Shown here piece by piece: positions 15,007-26,521 of a stretch of DNA of 26,521 bases; positions within the stretch are counted from its first letter, which is position 1, and the number at the start of each line of letters is the position of its first letter. The notes under the pieces were generated by a model that saw nothing but the letters and a program-made list of their open reading frames with translations, did no database searches and was not told the origin of the DNA. The translations under genes and the position numbers were made by a program. The stretch is taken from assembly GCA_002480735.1 (NCBI GenBank), contig DLCS01000228.1:1-26521 (forward strand), in the 5' to 3' direction. The stretch comes from Bacillaceae bacterium UBA7792 (GTDB taxonomy: Bacteria; Bacillota; Bacilli; Bacillales; Cytobacillaceae).

Positions 15007-16557
15007 TTATAAATTGAGAAAGGAAAGAATCTTGACCGCCACCATCAGATTCATAAATTCCTCTGGGTCCTGAACATTGATTCCTGTCATTTCTTCAATT
15101 TTCTTTATGCGATTGCGAAGGGTATTAGGATGAATAAATAACGCATCGGCTACGTCATTAATGACCCCCTGATGCTGAATATACACCTTAAGCGTATGGA
15201 TGAGCTCTGTACCTGACTCGCGATCACTTTCTAATAGGACAGACAAATAATCTTCACTATAGTCTAATAGAATCTCCTGGTGAATGTGAATCAGGAGGCG
15301 GAGTGCACCTAAATCATTGATATGAAAGATGTTTCGATTTTCAAACCATGCTTGTCCAAATTTTAGGGCCTGATTTGCTTCCTGGTAACTTTTGTTTAAA
15401 AAAGTAGTATTCTTATACCATTTTCCAATCCCGATCAAGAATTGACAATTCGGCCATTGGTTCGATAGCTCTTTTTCAATTTGTTCCGCAACGGTACGAA
15501 CATGTCGGTTTCTTTCACTAATGGTACAGCTTTGACCATCCTCAAGAAGGACGACAATTTGGTCCTCAAAAGGCAAAACGATAAGCCTTTCTTCCATATG
15601 AGACTTTTTTTCTTCTATGAAAAGAACCATTTCATCCAGCCAATCCATATTATCCATGAGTTCGTCAGTTACCTTCACATGAACAAGAAGCAAATGATGG
15701 GGGATCTCTAAATTCCAGTCCCATGCCTTCGCCTGTTTAATCATGACTTTTTGGGATTCAAACTTGTGATACAAAAGGTCATAGACAAAATGCTCTTGCA
15801 GCTGTTGCTGCTGCTGTCGAAACATTCCTTCTGTTTGCAATAAAAGAGCCATTAAGCCTATTAATTTATCTACCATTCTTTTTTGCCAATCTACTAATTT
15901 AGCGGAAGCAAGTATACCTTGGCTGACGACACCGGCGATATGGATGGGATATAGCTCAAACCCATCATGAATTTGCCCTTCGTAGCTTTCCTTCATCCCT
16001 TCCAGCTCTCTAAAATGGGTGTTCAACCACCGATTTGCTTCTCTTAATTCTGTTTCCGTACCTGTCTGCCAAAGAAGATGGTTGTTCTCATCTAAATAGA
16101 GGAAAGGGGTCTCCAATCCTTTTGCTAGTTCTGTAGCGATAGCGGTGAACCCCTCGTTCATGATACCAGCAAGCTCGTTGCTTATTTGAGAATAAACAGG
16201 CTTGCTTTTTTGCTCAAATATGTGGAGTGAAGAGGGATCGGCCACTTGGACAATTGGCAATTGACATGAACGATACAGATGGACATTGTCTTCCTGCAAG
16301 GGCACTTCCGTTTCTAGCCCAATGATGACGGCGATAAGATTCGGATCCTGAATGAGTTGGTTTGCGACTTCCTTATCATTTAGTTTGATCCATTCTTCTT
16401 CATCGACGATTATTATTAGAGTCGGTTTTTCTAACCAATCCTTCGGTAGCTCCTCTTGAATCGTTTCATAATAAAGCAATTGCTTTGGTAAAGAGGTAAG
16501 AAACTTTAGTCGATCCAACGGAATAAGCGGTAGTAACTCCTGAAGCGCATCCTTCAT
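15007..16557 (-). CDS. PucR/CdaR-family transcriptional regulator
   Basis: A 516-residue regulator. The N-terminal part (about 1-125) resembles the PucR N-terminal domain (LLPLIPLDRLKFLTSLP start, then a Rossmann-like region with IVDEEEW and LIAVIIGLET). A GGDEF-like CdaR middle region spans about 270-420 (HLLLVHVKVTD, then NCQFLIGIGKWY). The C-terminal helix-turn-helix, about 455-516, has DVADALFIHPNTLRNRIKKI, the classic PucR HTH. It probably senses a metabolite and controls the divergent molybdoenzyme gene and perhaps dms. Its ATG begins immediately after the TAA of the ferredoxin-like gene (TAAATG), so translation is likely coupled. The ligand is unknown. Confidence 0.85.
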   Translation of the reverse strand: MKDALQELLPLIPLDRLKFLTSLPKQLLYYETIQEELPKDWLEKPTLIIIVDEEEWIKLNDKEVANQLIQDPNLIAVIIGLETEVPLQEDNVHLYRSCQLPIVQVADPSSLHIFEQKSKPVYSQISNELAGIMNEGFTAIATELAKGLETPFLYLDENNHLLWQTGTETELREANRWLNTHFRELEGMKESYEGQIHDGFELYPIHIAGVVSQGILASAKLVDWQKRMVDKLIGLMALLLQTEGMFRQQQQQLQEHFVYDLLYHKFESQKVMIKQAKAWDWNLEIPHHLLLVHVKVTDELMDNMDWLDEMVLFIEEKKSHMEERLIVLPFEDQIVVLLEDGQSCTISERNRHVRTVAEQIEKELSNQWPNCQFLIGIGKWYKNTTFLNKSYQEANQALKFGQAWFENRNIFHINDLGALRLLIHIHQEILLDYSEDYLSVLLESDRESGTELIHTLKVYIQHQGVINDVADALFIHPNTLRNRIKKIEEMTGINVQDPEEFMNLMVAVKILSFLNL

Positions 16558-17115
16558 TTAGGCTTCCTCCTCTCTGAAGAAGGTCAGTCCAATTTGTTTG
16601 TCAATTACGAATATGGATGGGTTCGTGTAGCTTGCTATCGGTACATCTACTTCCCCAAAATCATAGGACTTTCTTTCCTTACGATTAACCTCGATGATCC
16701 CCAGTGCATTGGTCACACAATTTTCTACACAAACTGGCTTCAAGCCTTCATCAAGCCTCTCGATACAAAGGTTACATTTGTCCACTCGATTCGTTTTCGG
16801 ATTTATTTTTGGGGCGTGGAACGGGCAAGCGGTCACACAACGCCTGCATGCTCGACAATTACTTGGATTATGAATGACTACCCCATCACTACGTTTCAGA
16901 AAATTATTCTCCGGACAGATGGATACACAAACCGGATTCAAGCAATGGTTACAAGATATCGAGAGATGAACAGGGATTAGCGAATCATTTTCATAGGTTA
17001 CAACATTGCGTCGGTGTATCCCTGAAAGTCCATGGTAATCATTACACGACATTTCACAGGTTTTACAATTTATGCATTTGCTAAGGTTAATGGAAAACAT
17101 AAGCTGAGATGACAT
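16558..17115 (-). CDS. Ferredoxin-like 4 x [4Fe-4S] electron-transfer protein
   Basis: A 185-residue DmsB-like protein. Its first cluster is C14-x2-C17-x2-C20-x3-C24 (CINCKTCEMSC), followed by CNHCLNPVCVSICP, CRACRRCVTACP, and CNLCIERLDEG with CVENC. All four clusters of the family are therefore present. No signal peptide or membrane anchor is seen, and no dmsC-like gene is beside it. It probably carries electrons for the divergently transcribed molybdoenzyme in the cytoplasm. The gene is about 150 bp from that enzyme and is followed directly by the PucR-type regulator. ATG at 17113-17115 has AAAGGAAG upstream. Confidence 0.88.
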   Translation of the reverse strand: MSSQLMFSINLSKCINCKTCEMSCNDYHGLSGIHRRNVVTYENDSLIPVHLSISCNHCLNPVCVSICPENNFLKRSDGVVIHNPSNCRACRRCVTACPFHAPKINPKTNRVDKCNLCIERLDEGLKPVCVENCVTNALGIIEVNRKERKSYDFGEVDVPIASYTNPSIFVIDKQIGLTFFREEEA

Positions 17116-17269
17116 GTCGATTCTTCCTTTATTTTCTATGCTTCACAAAAATAGATCTCGTTATCTAGATATAGTTTATAATAGAGGAAGGTAGAATTTA
17201 TTTTTCAGAACGACAATCTCGTGAATTTTTTGGTGGAAAACATTCCCTTCCATCAAAGGAGTGAAAGAA
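17116..17269. promoter_or_regulatory. Divergent promoter region of the second molybdoenzyme module
   Basis: A T/A-rich 154-bp gap between two divergent genes. TATAAT at 17177-17182 is a candidate plus-strand -10 box. The overlapping minus-strand TATTAT could serve the other direction. No convincing -35 boxes are present, which suggests an activator, perhaps the PucR-type regulator. Palindromes ATCTAGAT (17164-17171) and AGAT..ATCT nearby are possible operator parts. No Fnr-type box is present. Confidence 0.35.
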
Positions 17270-19288
17270 ATGAATACGCGCAGTCAATATGAGTTTCAGC
17301 ATGTTTGCCCACGAAATTGCTTCAGCAACTGCACGATGATTTCTAGAGTCGAGAATGATCAAATCATGACTCTGAGCGGTAAACGGACCCACCCCTATTC
17401 GCAAGGAAAGCTCTGTGCCAAGGGCTATTCTTATATCGAAAGAAACAATCATCAGGAACGCCTCAAATATCCTTATTATCAAGAAGTGAAGGGCTCTGGC
17501 AGATTCAAGCAAATTACTTGGAAGAAGGCTTTTGAGCTTATTGAATGTGAAATGTTGAACATACAAAAGAAACATGGGCATCTACTCCCACTCGCTCACT
17601 ATAAAGGCTCTGGGAATGTTGGGGTTCATCATTATGTGACGGATCATTTTTTCACAAGTCTTGGAGGAACGACGAGAATTTTCGGTTCATCCACTGCTAC
17701 CACTGGATTTGAAGCGATGGAATATGACATGGGGACCGTTAAAATGTCTAATCCTGCGATGATAAAAGATTCATCCCTAATCATCCTTTGGGGCACCAAT
17801 CCAGCAGCAACCAATATTCATCTTATTCCTTTTATCATCGAGGCAAGGGCAAAAGGTGGGAAGGTTGTTGTCATTGATCCTGTTTACACACAAACAGCTG
17901 AGCATGCTGATTTGTATATTCAGCTGCGTCCAAGTACAGACGGTGCTTTAGCCACTCTTTTGGTCAAAGAACTATTGAAGGCCGATTGCTATGATAAGGA
18001 ATTCCTCGAGCAGCATTCCTACGGGTATGAAGATTACCTTGAAGCCATTGGGAAGATTTCTAAGGATGACCTTCTTCGCACATGTGGAATGACAGAGAAA
18101 GCCATTAGCTTATTGGCTCAATGGATGAAAGAGACGAAAGCCATTTCTCACATCATCGGCATGGGAGTGCTCAAGCATACAAACGGCGGGCAAAATGTCC
18201 GTGGGATTGAAGCCCTAGCTGCCATTCATGGAGATATCGGAAAAAAAGGGGGCGGAATCTTTTTTCGCAGAAAGGACTCTCGTTTTTTCCAAAATCAATT
18301 AGAGGCTGATTCCAAGGATACCCGGGTGATTCATCTGAATCAGCCCGAAAATCGAATACTTCCATCCAGGTTTTCACCACCTATCGAAATGCTATGGGTT
18401 TCAGGTGCAAACCCTTTAGTACAAGAGGCTGGGGCAAAGTTTTGGGCGGAATTTTTAGCGGGGATTCCATTTGTGGTAACGGTTGATCTTTTTATGACGC
18501 CAACCGCTAAGATGTCCAATTTGGTATTGCCTACGACTTCCCATTTTGAAGAAACGGATATCGTGACAAGCTACTGGCATAAGGAGATTTCTTTGAATGA
18601 AAAAGCGGTAAGCCCCTATTACGAAAGTTTAAGTGAGTGGAGAATTATGACGGAATTGGCGCCTAGATTAAGAGAGAGTGGCTGTTCCTTCCAGATTCAT
18701 GAGAGTGAAGAGGAATATTTGAATGCCCAGTTCACCGAAGCGGTGGAAAATCGTTATTTTATAAAAAATGTTTCCGAGCTTAAGAATAAACAATTCACAG
18801 CAAGCAGTGATCGAATTGTGTGGGAAAGGCGAAAATTTGCTACTGCGACAAAGCAGTTTCATTTTTTCTCAACAGAGGCGGAGGCGAAAGGCCTTCAGGC
18901 TTTGCCGCTTTTTGTAGATGGACCTTCTCCCACGGAGGAGCTCCCTTTTTGGCTGATCACCCCTCATCATCCCTATACCTTCAATTCACAGTTTCACTTT
19001 TTGAAGCTATCCGATTCAGAGGAGGCCATTGTTGAGATTCATCCAAAGGCCGCGGAGAAACTATCGATTGATGACGGGGAGGTTGTGAAGATCTCTAATC
19101 AACAGGGCTCTATTGAGATCAAGATTACCTTCAGCCATAGAGTGCCTACGGATATTCTCGTCATCCATCAAGGCTGGTATCCTGACTCTGATGTGAACAT
19201 CAATAAGTTGACCCCTCCCCTGCCAACAGATATGGGTAACAAGGGAACGGCTTTTTATGATACGTTTGTGAGAATTGAGAAATTATAG
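17270..19288 (+). CDS. Cytoplasmic molybdopterin oxidoreductase (YyaE-like)
   Basis: A 672-residue bis-MGD oxidoreductase of the DMSO reductase superfamily. The [4Fe-4S] motif is C13-x3-C17-x3-C21-x27-C49 (CPRNCFSNC, then GKLCAKGY). Later blocks are SLIILWGTNPAATNIHLIPF, KVVVIDPVYTQTAEHADLYI, NGGQNVRGIEALAAIHGDIG and a C-terminal dinucleotide-binding domain (about 555-672). There is no Tat or Sec signal, so it should act in the cytoplasm, unlike many respiratory relatives. The size and look match B. subtilis YyaE, whose reaction I do not know. ATG at 17270 is chosen because AAAGGAG (17255-17261) gives 8-nt spacing; an in-frame GTG at 17261 overlaps that site. Its electron partner is probably the divergent ferredoxin-like protein. 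Confidence 0.88.
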   Translation: MNTRSQYEFQHVCPRNCFSNCTMISRVENDQIMTLSGKRTHPYSQGKLCAKGYSYIERNNHQERLKYPYYQEVKGSGRFKQITWKKAFELIECEMLNIQKKHGHLLPLAHYKGSGNVGVHHYVTDHFFTSLGGTTRIFGSSTATTGFEAMEYDMGTVKMSNPAMIKDSSLIILWGTNPAATNIHLIPFIIEARAKGGKVVVIDPVYTQTAEHADLYIQLRPSTDGALATLLVKELLKADCYDKEFLEQHSYGYEDYLEAIGKISKDDLLRTCGMTEKAISLLAQWMKETKAISHIIGMGVLKHTNGGQNVRGIEALAAIHGDIGKKGGGIFFRRKDSRFFQNQLEADSKDTRVIHLNQPENRILPSRFSPPIEMLWVSGANPLVQEAGAKFWAEFLAGIPFVVTVDLFMTPTAKMSNLVLPTTSHFEETDIVTSYWHKEISLNEKAVSPYYESLSEWRIMTELAPRLRESGCSFQIHESEEEYLNAQFTEAVENRYFIKNVSELKNKQFTASSDRIVWERRKFATATKQFHFFSTEAEAKGLQALPLFVDGPSPTEELPFWLITPHHPYTFNSQFHFLKLSDSEEAIVEIHPKAAEKLSIDDGEVVKISNQQGSIEIKITFSHRVPTDILVIHQGWYPDSDVNINKLTPPLPTDMGNKGTAFYDTFVRIEKL

Positions 19289-19361
19289 CCTATCCTAATT
19301 TGCCCACTAAATTGAAGTTATCAGTCAGGTAATATTTCGGCCAAACTCCAATTTGAATACT

Positions 19362-19387
19362 AAAAAGGGCAACCCACAGGGCCGCCC
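19362..19387 (-). terminator. eno: eno (glycolytic operon) terminator
   Basis: On the minus strand GGGCGGCCC pairs with GGGTTGCCC (two G-U pairs) around a 3-base loop, followed by TTTTTA. The G-U pairs form only in the minus-strand RNA, so it is directional and ends the glycolytic operon. No clear terminator serves the convergent plus-strand gene ending at 19288. Confidence 0.85.
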
Positions 19388-19400
19388 TCCTCAAACTAAC

Positions 19401-20711
<1,311 letters not shown>

Positions 20712-20786
20712 TCATATTTTTAACTAGCGAATGGAAAATCCGCTTATGTTTGCAACCTAATTTTGAATAATGTTAATCTTGATACC

Positions 20787-20855
20787 GCCATATGTGCATG
20801 GGTTCACTACGTTGCTCGTTCCAAGCAAAACCCGTTCACGCCATGCACATATGGC
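20787..20855. repeat. Long inverted repeat between gpmI and eno
   Basis: GCCATATGTGCATGG (20787-20801) and its exact complement (20841-20855) flank a 39-base loop. The loop itself can pair TTGCT with AGCAA, and GTTCAC occurs twice in it. Outside the arms TTGATA/TATCAA and GTTAAT/ATTAAC extend the symmetry to about 20772-20878. It lacks a T-run, so it is not a plain terminator. It may stabilise or process the mRNA, or be a small mobile palindromic repeat. Confidence 0.75.
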
Positions 20856-20873
20856 TAATATCAACACTGAACA

Positions 20874-23211
<2,338 letters not shown>

Positions 23212-24396
23212 TTATTTGTCGTTAAGAGCGACGACGCCCGGAAGTGCTTTTCCTTCCATAAACTCTAGGGAAGCACCACCACCCGTAGAAATATGGCTCA
23301 TGCGGTCAGCAAGGTGGAATTTTTCAACTGCTGCAGCGGAATCTCCACCACCAATGACGGAATATGTATCATTTGCTTCCGCTAACGCTTCTGCCACGGC
23401 ACGTGTGCCGCCAGCAAATTTATTCATTTCAAATACGCCCATTGGTCCATTCCAAATCACAAGCTTGGAATCTTGAATAACCTGGCTGTAAATCTCGGCT
23501 GTCTTGGGCCCAATATCTAAAGCCTGCCAATCAGCTGGAATTTCTTCAATTGGAACGACCTTTGTATTAGCGTCCTCAGAAAATTCATCGGCAATGACAG
23601 CATCGACTGGCATATAGAATTTCACGCCTTTTTCTTCCGCTTTTTTCATGAATTCCTTCGCTAAATCAATCTTATCTTCTTCTAGAAGCGATTGCCCAAT
23701 TTCATGACCCTGTGCTTTCACAAATGTATAGGCAAGGCCTCCACCAATAATAAGATTGTCCACTTTTTCTAAAAGGTTGTCGATGACCCCGATTTTGTCC
23801 TTGACCTTCGCCCCACCGATAATGGCTGTAAAAGGACGCTCTGGATTGGAAAGAGCTTTGCCAAGAACATCGAGTTCCTTTTCCATTAGTAAACCCGAAA
23901 CAGCTGGAAGATGGTGAGCGATTCCTTCGGTTGAAGCATGCGCACGGTGAGCCGCACCAAACGCATCATTAACATAGAGATCAGCAAGCTCCGCAAAAGC
24001 CTTTGCTAGCTCTGGATCGTTTTTCTCTTCTCCCGGATAGAAGCGGACATTTTCAAGAAGTAGCACGTCACCCTCATTCAACTTGGCAACCTCTGCCTTC
24101 ACAGCTTCCCCATAGGCTTCATCAACCTTTTTTACATCCTTCCCAAGCAGCTCAGAAAGTCTCTTCGCTACAGGAGTTAGACGCATTTCCTCCACAACCT
24201 GTCCTTTCGGGCGGCCTAAATGGCTAGCGAGAAGAACCTTTGCTCCATGATCAACTAAATATTGAATGGTTGGAATTGCCGCACGAATCCTTGTTTCGTC
24301 TGTGATTTGTCCATCCTTCATCGGAACGTTGAAATCCACTCTGCAAAACACAACTTTTCCCTTTAATTCAACATCTTTCACACTCTTCTTGTTCAT
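23212..24396 (-). CDS. pgk: Phosphoglycerate kinase
   Basis: Transfers phosphate from 1,3-bisphosphoglycerate to ADP, the first ATP-yielding step of glycolysis. The 394-residue protein has [15 protein letters not shown] (substrate site), [11 protein letters not shown], the hinge and [26 protein letters not shown], and the nucleotide loop [14 protein letters not shown] near the C-terminus. The start at 24394-24396 has AGGAGGT upstream; a longer frame to 24471 would run through the leader hairpin and is rejected. Transcription may come from cggR-gapA read-through and from a promoter after gapA. Confidence 0.98.
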   Translation of the reverse strand: MNKKSVKDVELKGKVVFCRVDFNVPMKDGQITDETRIRAAIPTIQYLVDHGAKVLLASHLGRPKGQVVEEMRLTPVAKRLSELLGKDVKKVDEAYGEAVKAEVAKLNEGDVLLLENVRFYPGEEKNDPELAKAFAELADLYVNDAFGAAHRAHASTEGIAHHLPAVSGLLMEKELDVLGKALSNPERPFTAIIGGAKVKDKIGVIDNLLEKVDNLIIGGGLAYTFVKAQGHEIGQSLLEEDKIDLAKEFMKKAEEKGVKFYMPVDAVIADEFSEDANTKVVPIEEIPADWQALDIGPKTAEIYSQVIQDSKLVIWNGPMGVFEMNKFAGGTRAVAEALAEANDTYSVIGGGDSAAAVEKFHLADRMSHISTGGGASLEFMEGKALPGVVALNDK

Positions 24397-24424
24397 ACCA
24401 TTACCTCCTAAAATAGGCCTACCT

Positions 24425-24456
24425 GAAAAAAGGAGGGGGAATCTTCCCCACTCCCC
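24425..24456 (-). terminator. Terminator-like hairpin in the pgk leader
   Basis: On the minus strand GGGGAGTGGGGA pairs with TCCCCCTCC (a small bulge or mismatch) around a 4-base loop, followed by TTTTTT. It lies between gapA and pgk and downstream of the internal promoter, so it could reduce read-through from gapA and also attenuate the pgk transcript. In B. subtilis a terminator after gapA makes cggR-gapA more abundant than the rest. Confidence 0.65.
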
Positions 24457-24536
24457 TTTTTTCATTATCATGAATACCTTTTAGCATTACGCATATAGTG
24501 GTAAATTTATGCATGGAATACAAATTTCCCCTTACC

Positions 24537-24565
24537 ATTATAGTCGTATGGAAGCCAATATCCAA
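24537..24565 (-). promoter_or_regulatory. Internal promoter for pgk-tpiA-gpmI-eno
   Basis: Minus strand TTGGAT (24560-24565), 17 bp, TATAAT (24537-24542), directly after the gapA stop. The start would be near 24530. A constitutive promoter ahead of pgk is known in B. subtilis, so this fits. Confidence 0.65.
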
Positions 24566-24573
24566 CTAAAATT

Positions 24574-25635
<1,062 letters not shown>

Positions 25636-25657
25636 TTCTGAGTTGAAATTTACATAT

Positions 25658-26521
25658 CTACAATAATTGCTTTGCCGCTCCTTCATCGGTGATTAAGACC
25701 GTATTCGTCTTGGCTTGTTTCATATAAGAACGGATAGCCATTGCCTTTGATGCACCTCCAGCTACAGCGATGACATGCTCCACATTCGCTAAATCATCCA
25801 GCTGCAACCCTATTGTTTGCACTTTATGGACGATTAACCCATCTTCATTAAAATAGTAGCCGAATGCTTCACTGACCGCATGCTTTTCACGCAGCTTTGC
25901 TACATCCTCGGAACTTGTCTTGCGGCGTTCAGCCATCTTAAGTGCATCCCCAATTCCATGCAGAACAATGTTCGCGGATTTGATCATGGTCAGCACCTCA
26001 TGAATAGCGGGTTCCTTACTAATTGTTTGATACATCTCACTACTTACCTGATCTGGTACATAGAGAACTCGATGCTTGGAATGAGTTTTTTCTGCCATTT
26101 TGGCGCAAATCGTATTCGCTTGATTTTGGACATCTTCACCGATACCACCTCTTGCAGGTACAAAGAGAATATTCTTGCTTAATTCTGGGGTCAGCATTTC
26201 TGCCACAGCAGCCATCGTTGTACCGCCAGTAACAGCAATAATATTTTCTCCTTCAAGTACATCTTTCATACAACCTGCACAGGCTCTTCCTAATTCACTC
26301 TTCACCCACGGTGATTCATCACTATTTCCTGAAACAATAATGACTTTTTCTAAACCGAGCTTTTTTCGGACTTCGGTCTCCAATGAGTTCAAGCCTGAGA
26401 TCTCTCGAATTATTTCTCTCAGACCCTCCAATACATTACGACCATCGGCAGTTAAGCTCATCCCAACACTAGCAACCTGAATGAGTTTTTGCTCTTTTAG
26501 CAAAGATACCTCACCCCGCAG
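25658..26521 (-). CDS. cggR: Central glycolytic genes regulator CggR (5' end cut by window)
   Basis: CggR is a SorC/DeoR-family repressor of the cggR-gapA-pgk-tpiA-gpmI-eno operon, released by fructose 1,6-bisphosphate. The frame is open to the window edge. The edge-side residues LRGEVSLLKEQKLIQVA are the end of the helix-turn-helix domain, so roughly 50 N-terminal residues are missing, by comparison with the 340 residues of the B. subtilis protein. The sugar-phosphate domain is visible: IIAVTGGTTMAAVAEML, LFVPARGGIGEDVQNQAN, VLYVPDQVS, NIVLHGIGDALKMAERRKTS and HVIAVAGGASKAMAIRSYMK. TTG at 26501 is not the true start. The C-terminus is complete. Confidence 0.96.
   Translation of the reverse strand: MRGEVSLLKEQKLIQVASVGMSLTADGRNVLEGLREIIREISGLNSLETEVRKKLGLEKVIIVSGNSDESPWVKSELGRACAGCMKDVLEGENIIAVTGGTTMAAVAEMLTPELSKNILFVPARGGIGEDVQNQANTICAKMAEKTHSKHRVLYVPDQVSSEMYQTISKEPAIHEVLTMIKSANIVLHGIGDALKMAERRKTSSEDVAKLREKHAVSEAFGYYFNEDGLIVHKVQTIGLQLDDLANVEHVIAVAGGASKAMAIRSYMKQAKTNTVLITDEGAAKQLL

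Noticed and set aside
19308..19352. Imperfect hairpin AAATTGAAGTT/AACTCCAATTT as terminator of the plus-strand molybdoenzyme gene
   Set aside because: Two mismatched positions, a long loop and no T-run; not convincing.

Overview
The window looks like the chromosome of a member of the Bacillaceae (Bacillus in the broad sense). It carries, all on the minus strand, the glycolytic order cggR-gapA-pgk-tpiA-gpmI-eno and the block secG-est-rnr-smpB-ssrA known from Bacillus subtilis. Its Shine-Dalgarno sites are strong AGGAGG-type, and the proteins resemble Bacillus and Geobacillus versions. The species cannot be fixed from the sequence alone.

Layout, left to right. Positions 1-3100 are AT-rich accessory DNA just beyond the 3' end of ssrA. 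They hold what looks like an IS21-type element end, a broken tniQ (Tn7-like transposition gene), a decayed gene for a secreted protein, a small membrane protein gene and about 860 bp without genes. Positions 3102-3769 are ssrA (tmRNA). Its T-loop is interrupted by a 308-nt insert with the hallmarks of a group I intron, the most unusual feature of the window. Next comes smpB, then a full-length ISLre2-family insertion sequence (about 4499-6100) that separates smpB from rnr. After it come a four-copy motif array with exact 20-bp period, rnr, an Est30-type carboxylesterase gene and secG.

Positions 9826-19288 hold a respiratory or redox block. A leftward dmsD-like/dmsA/dmsB/dmsC operon encodes a membrane-anchored molybdenum oxidoreductase of the DMSO reductase family and its TorD-type chaperone; a perfect Fnr-type palindrome lies at its promoter. 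Beside it, a second module has a cytoplasmic-looking molybdopterin oxidoreductase (rightward) divergent from a ferredoxin-like electron-transfer protein and a PucR/CdaR-type regulator. The last two genes are joined by a TAAATG stop/start.

Positions 19362-26521 hold the glycolytic operon, read leftward from cggR (cut by the window edge) to the eno terminator. It has an internal promoter and a terminator-like hairpin before pgk, an 8-bp tpiA/gpmI overlap, and a long inverted repeat between gpmI and eno. Several starts are set by the Shine-Dalgarno site rather than the longest frame: pgk, tpiA, gpmI, eno, secG, dmsA and the second molybdoenzyme.

Functionally the window joins central glycolysis, ribosome rescue and RNA decay (SmpB, tmRNA, RNase R) and protein export (SecG) with an inserted anaerobic-respiration cassette and an accessory region next to ssrA.
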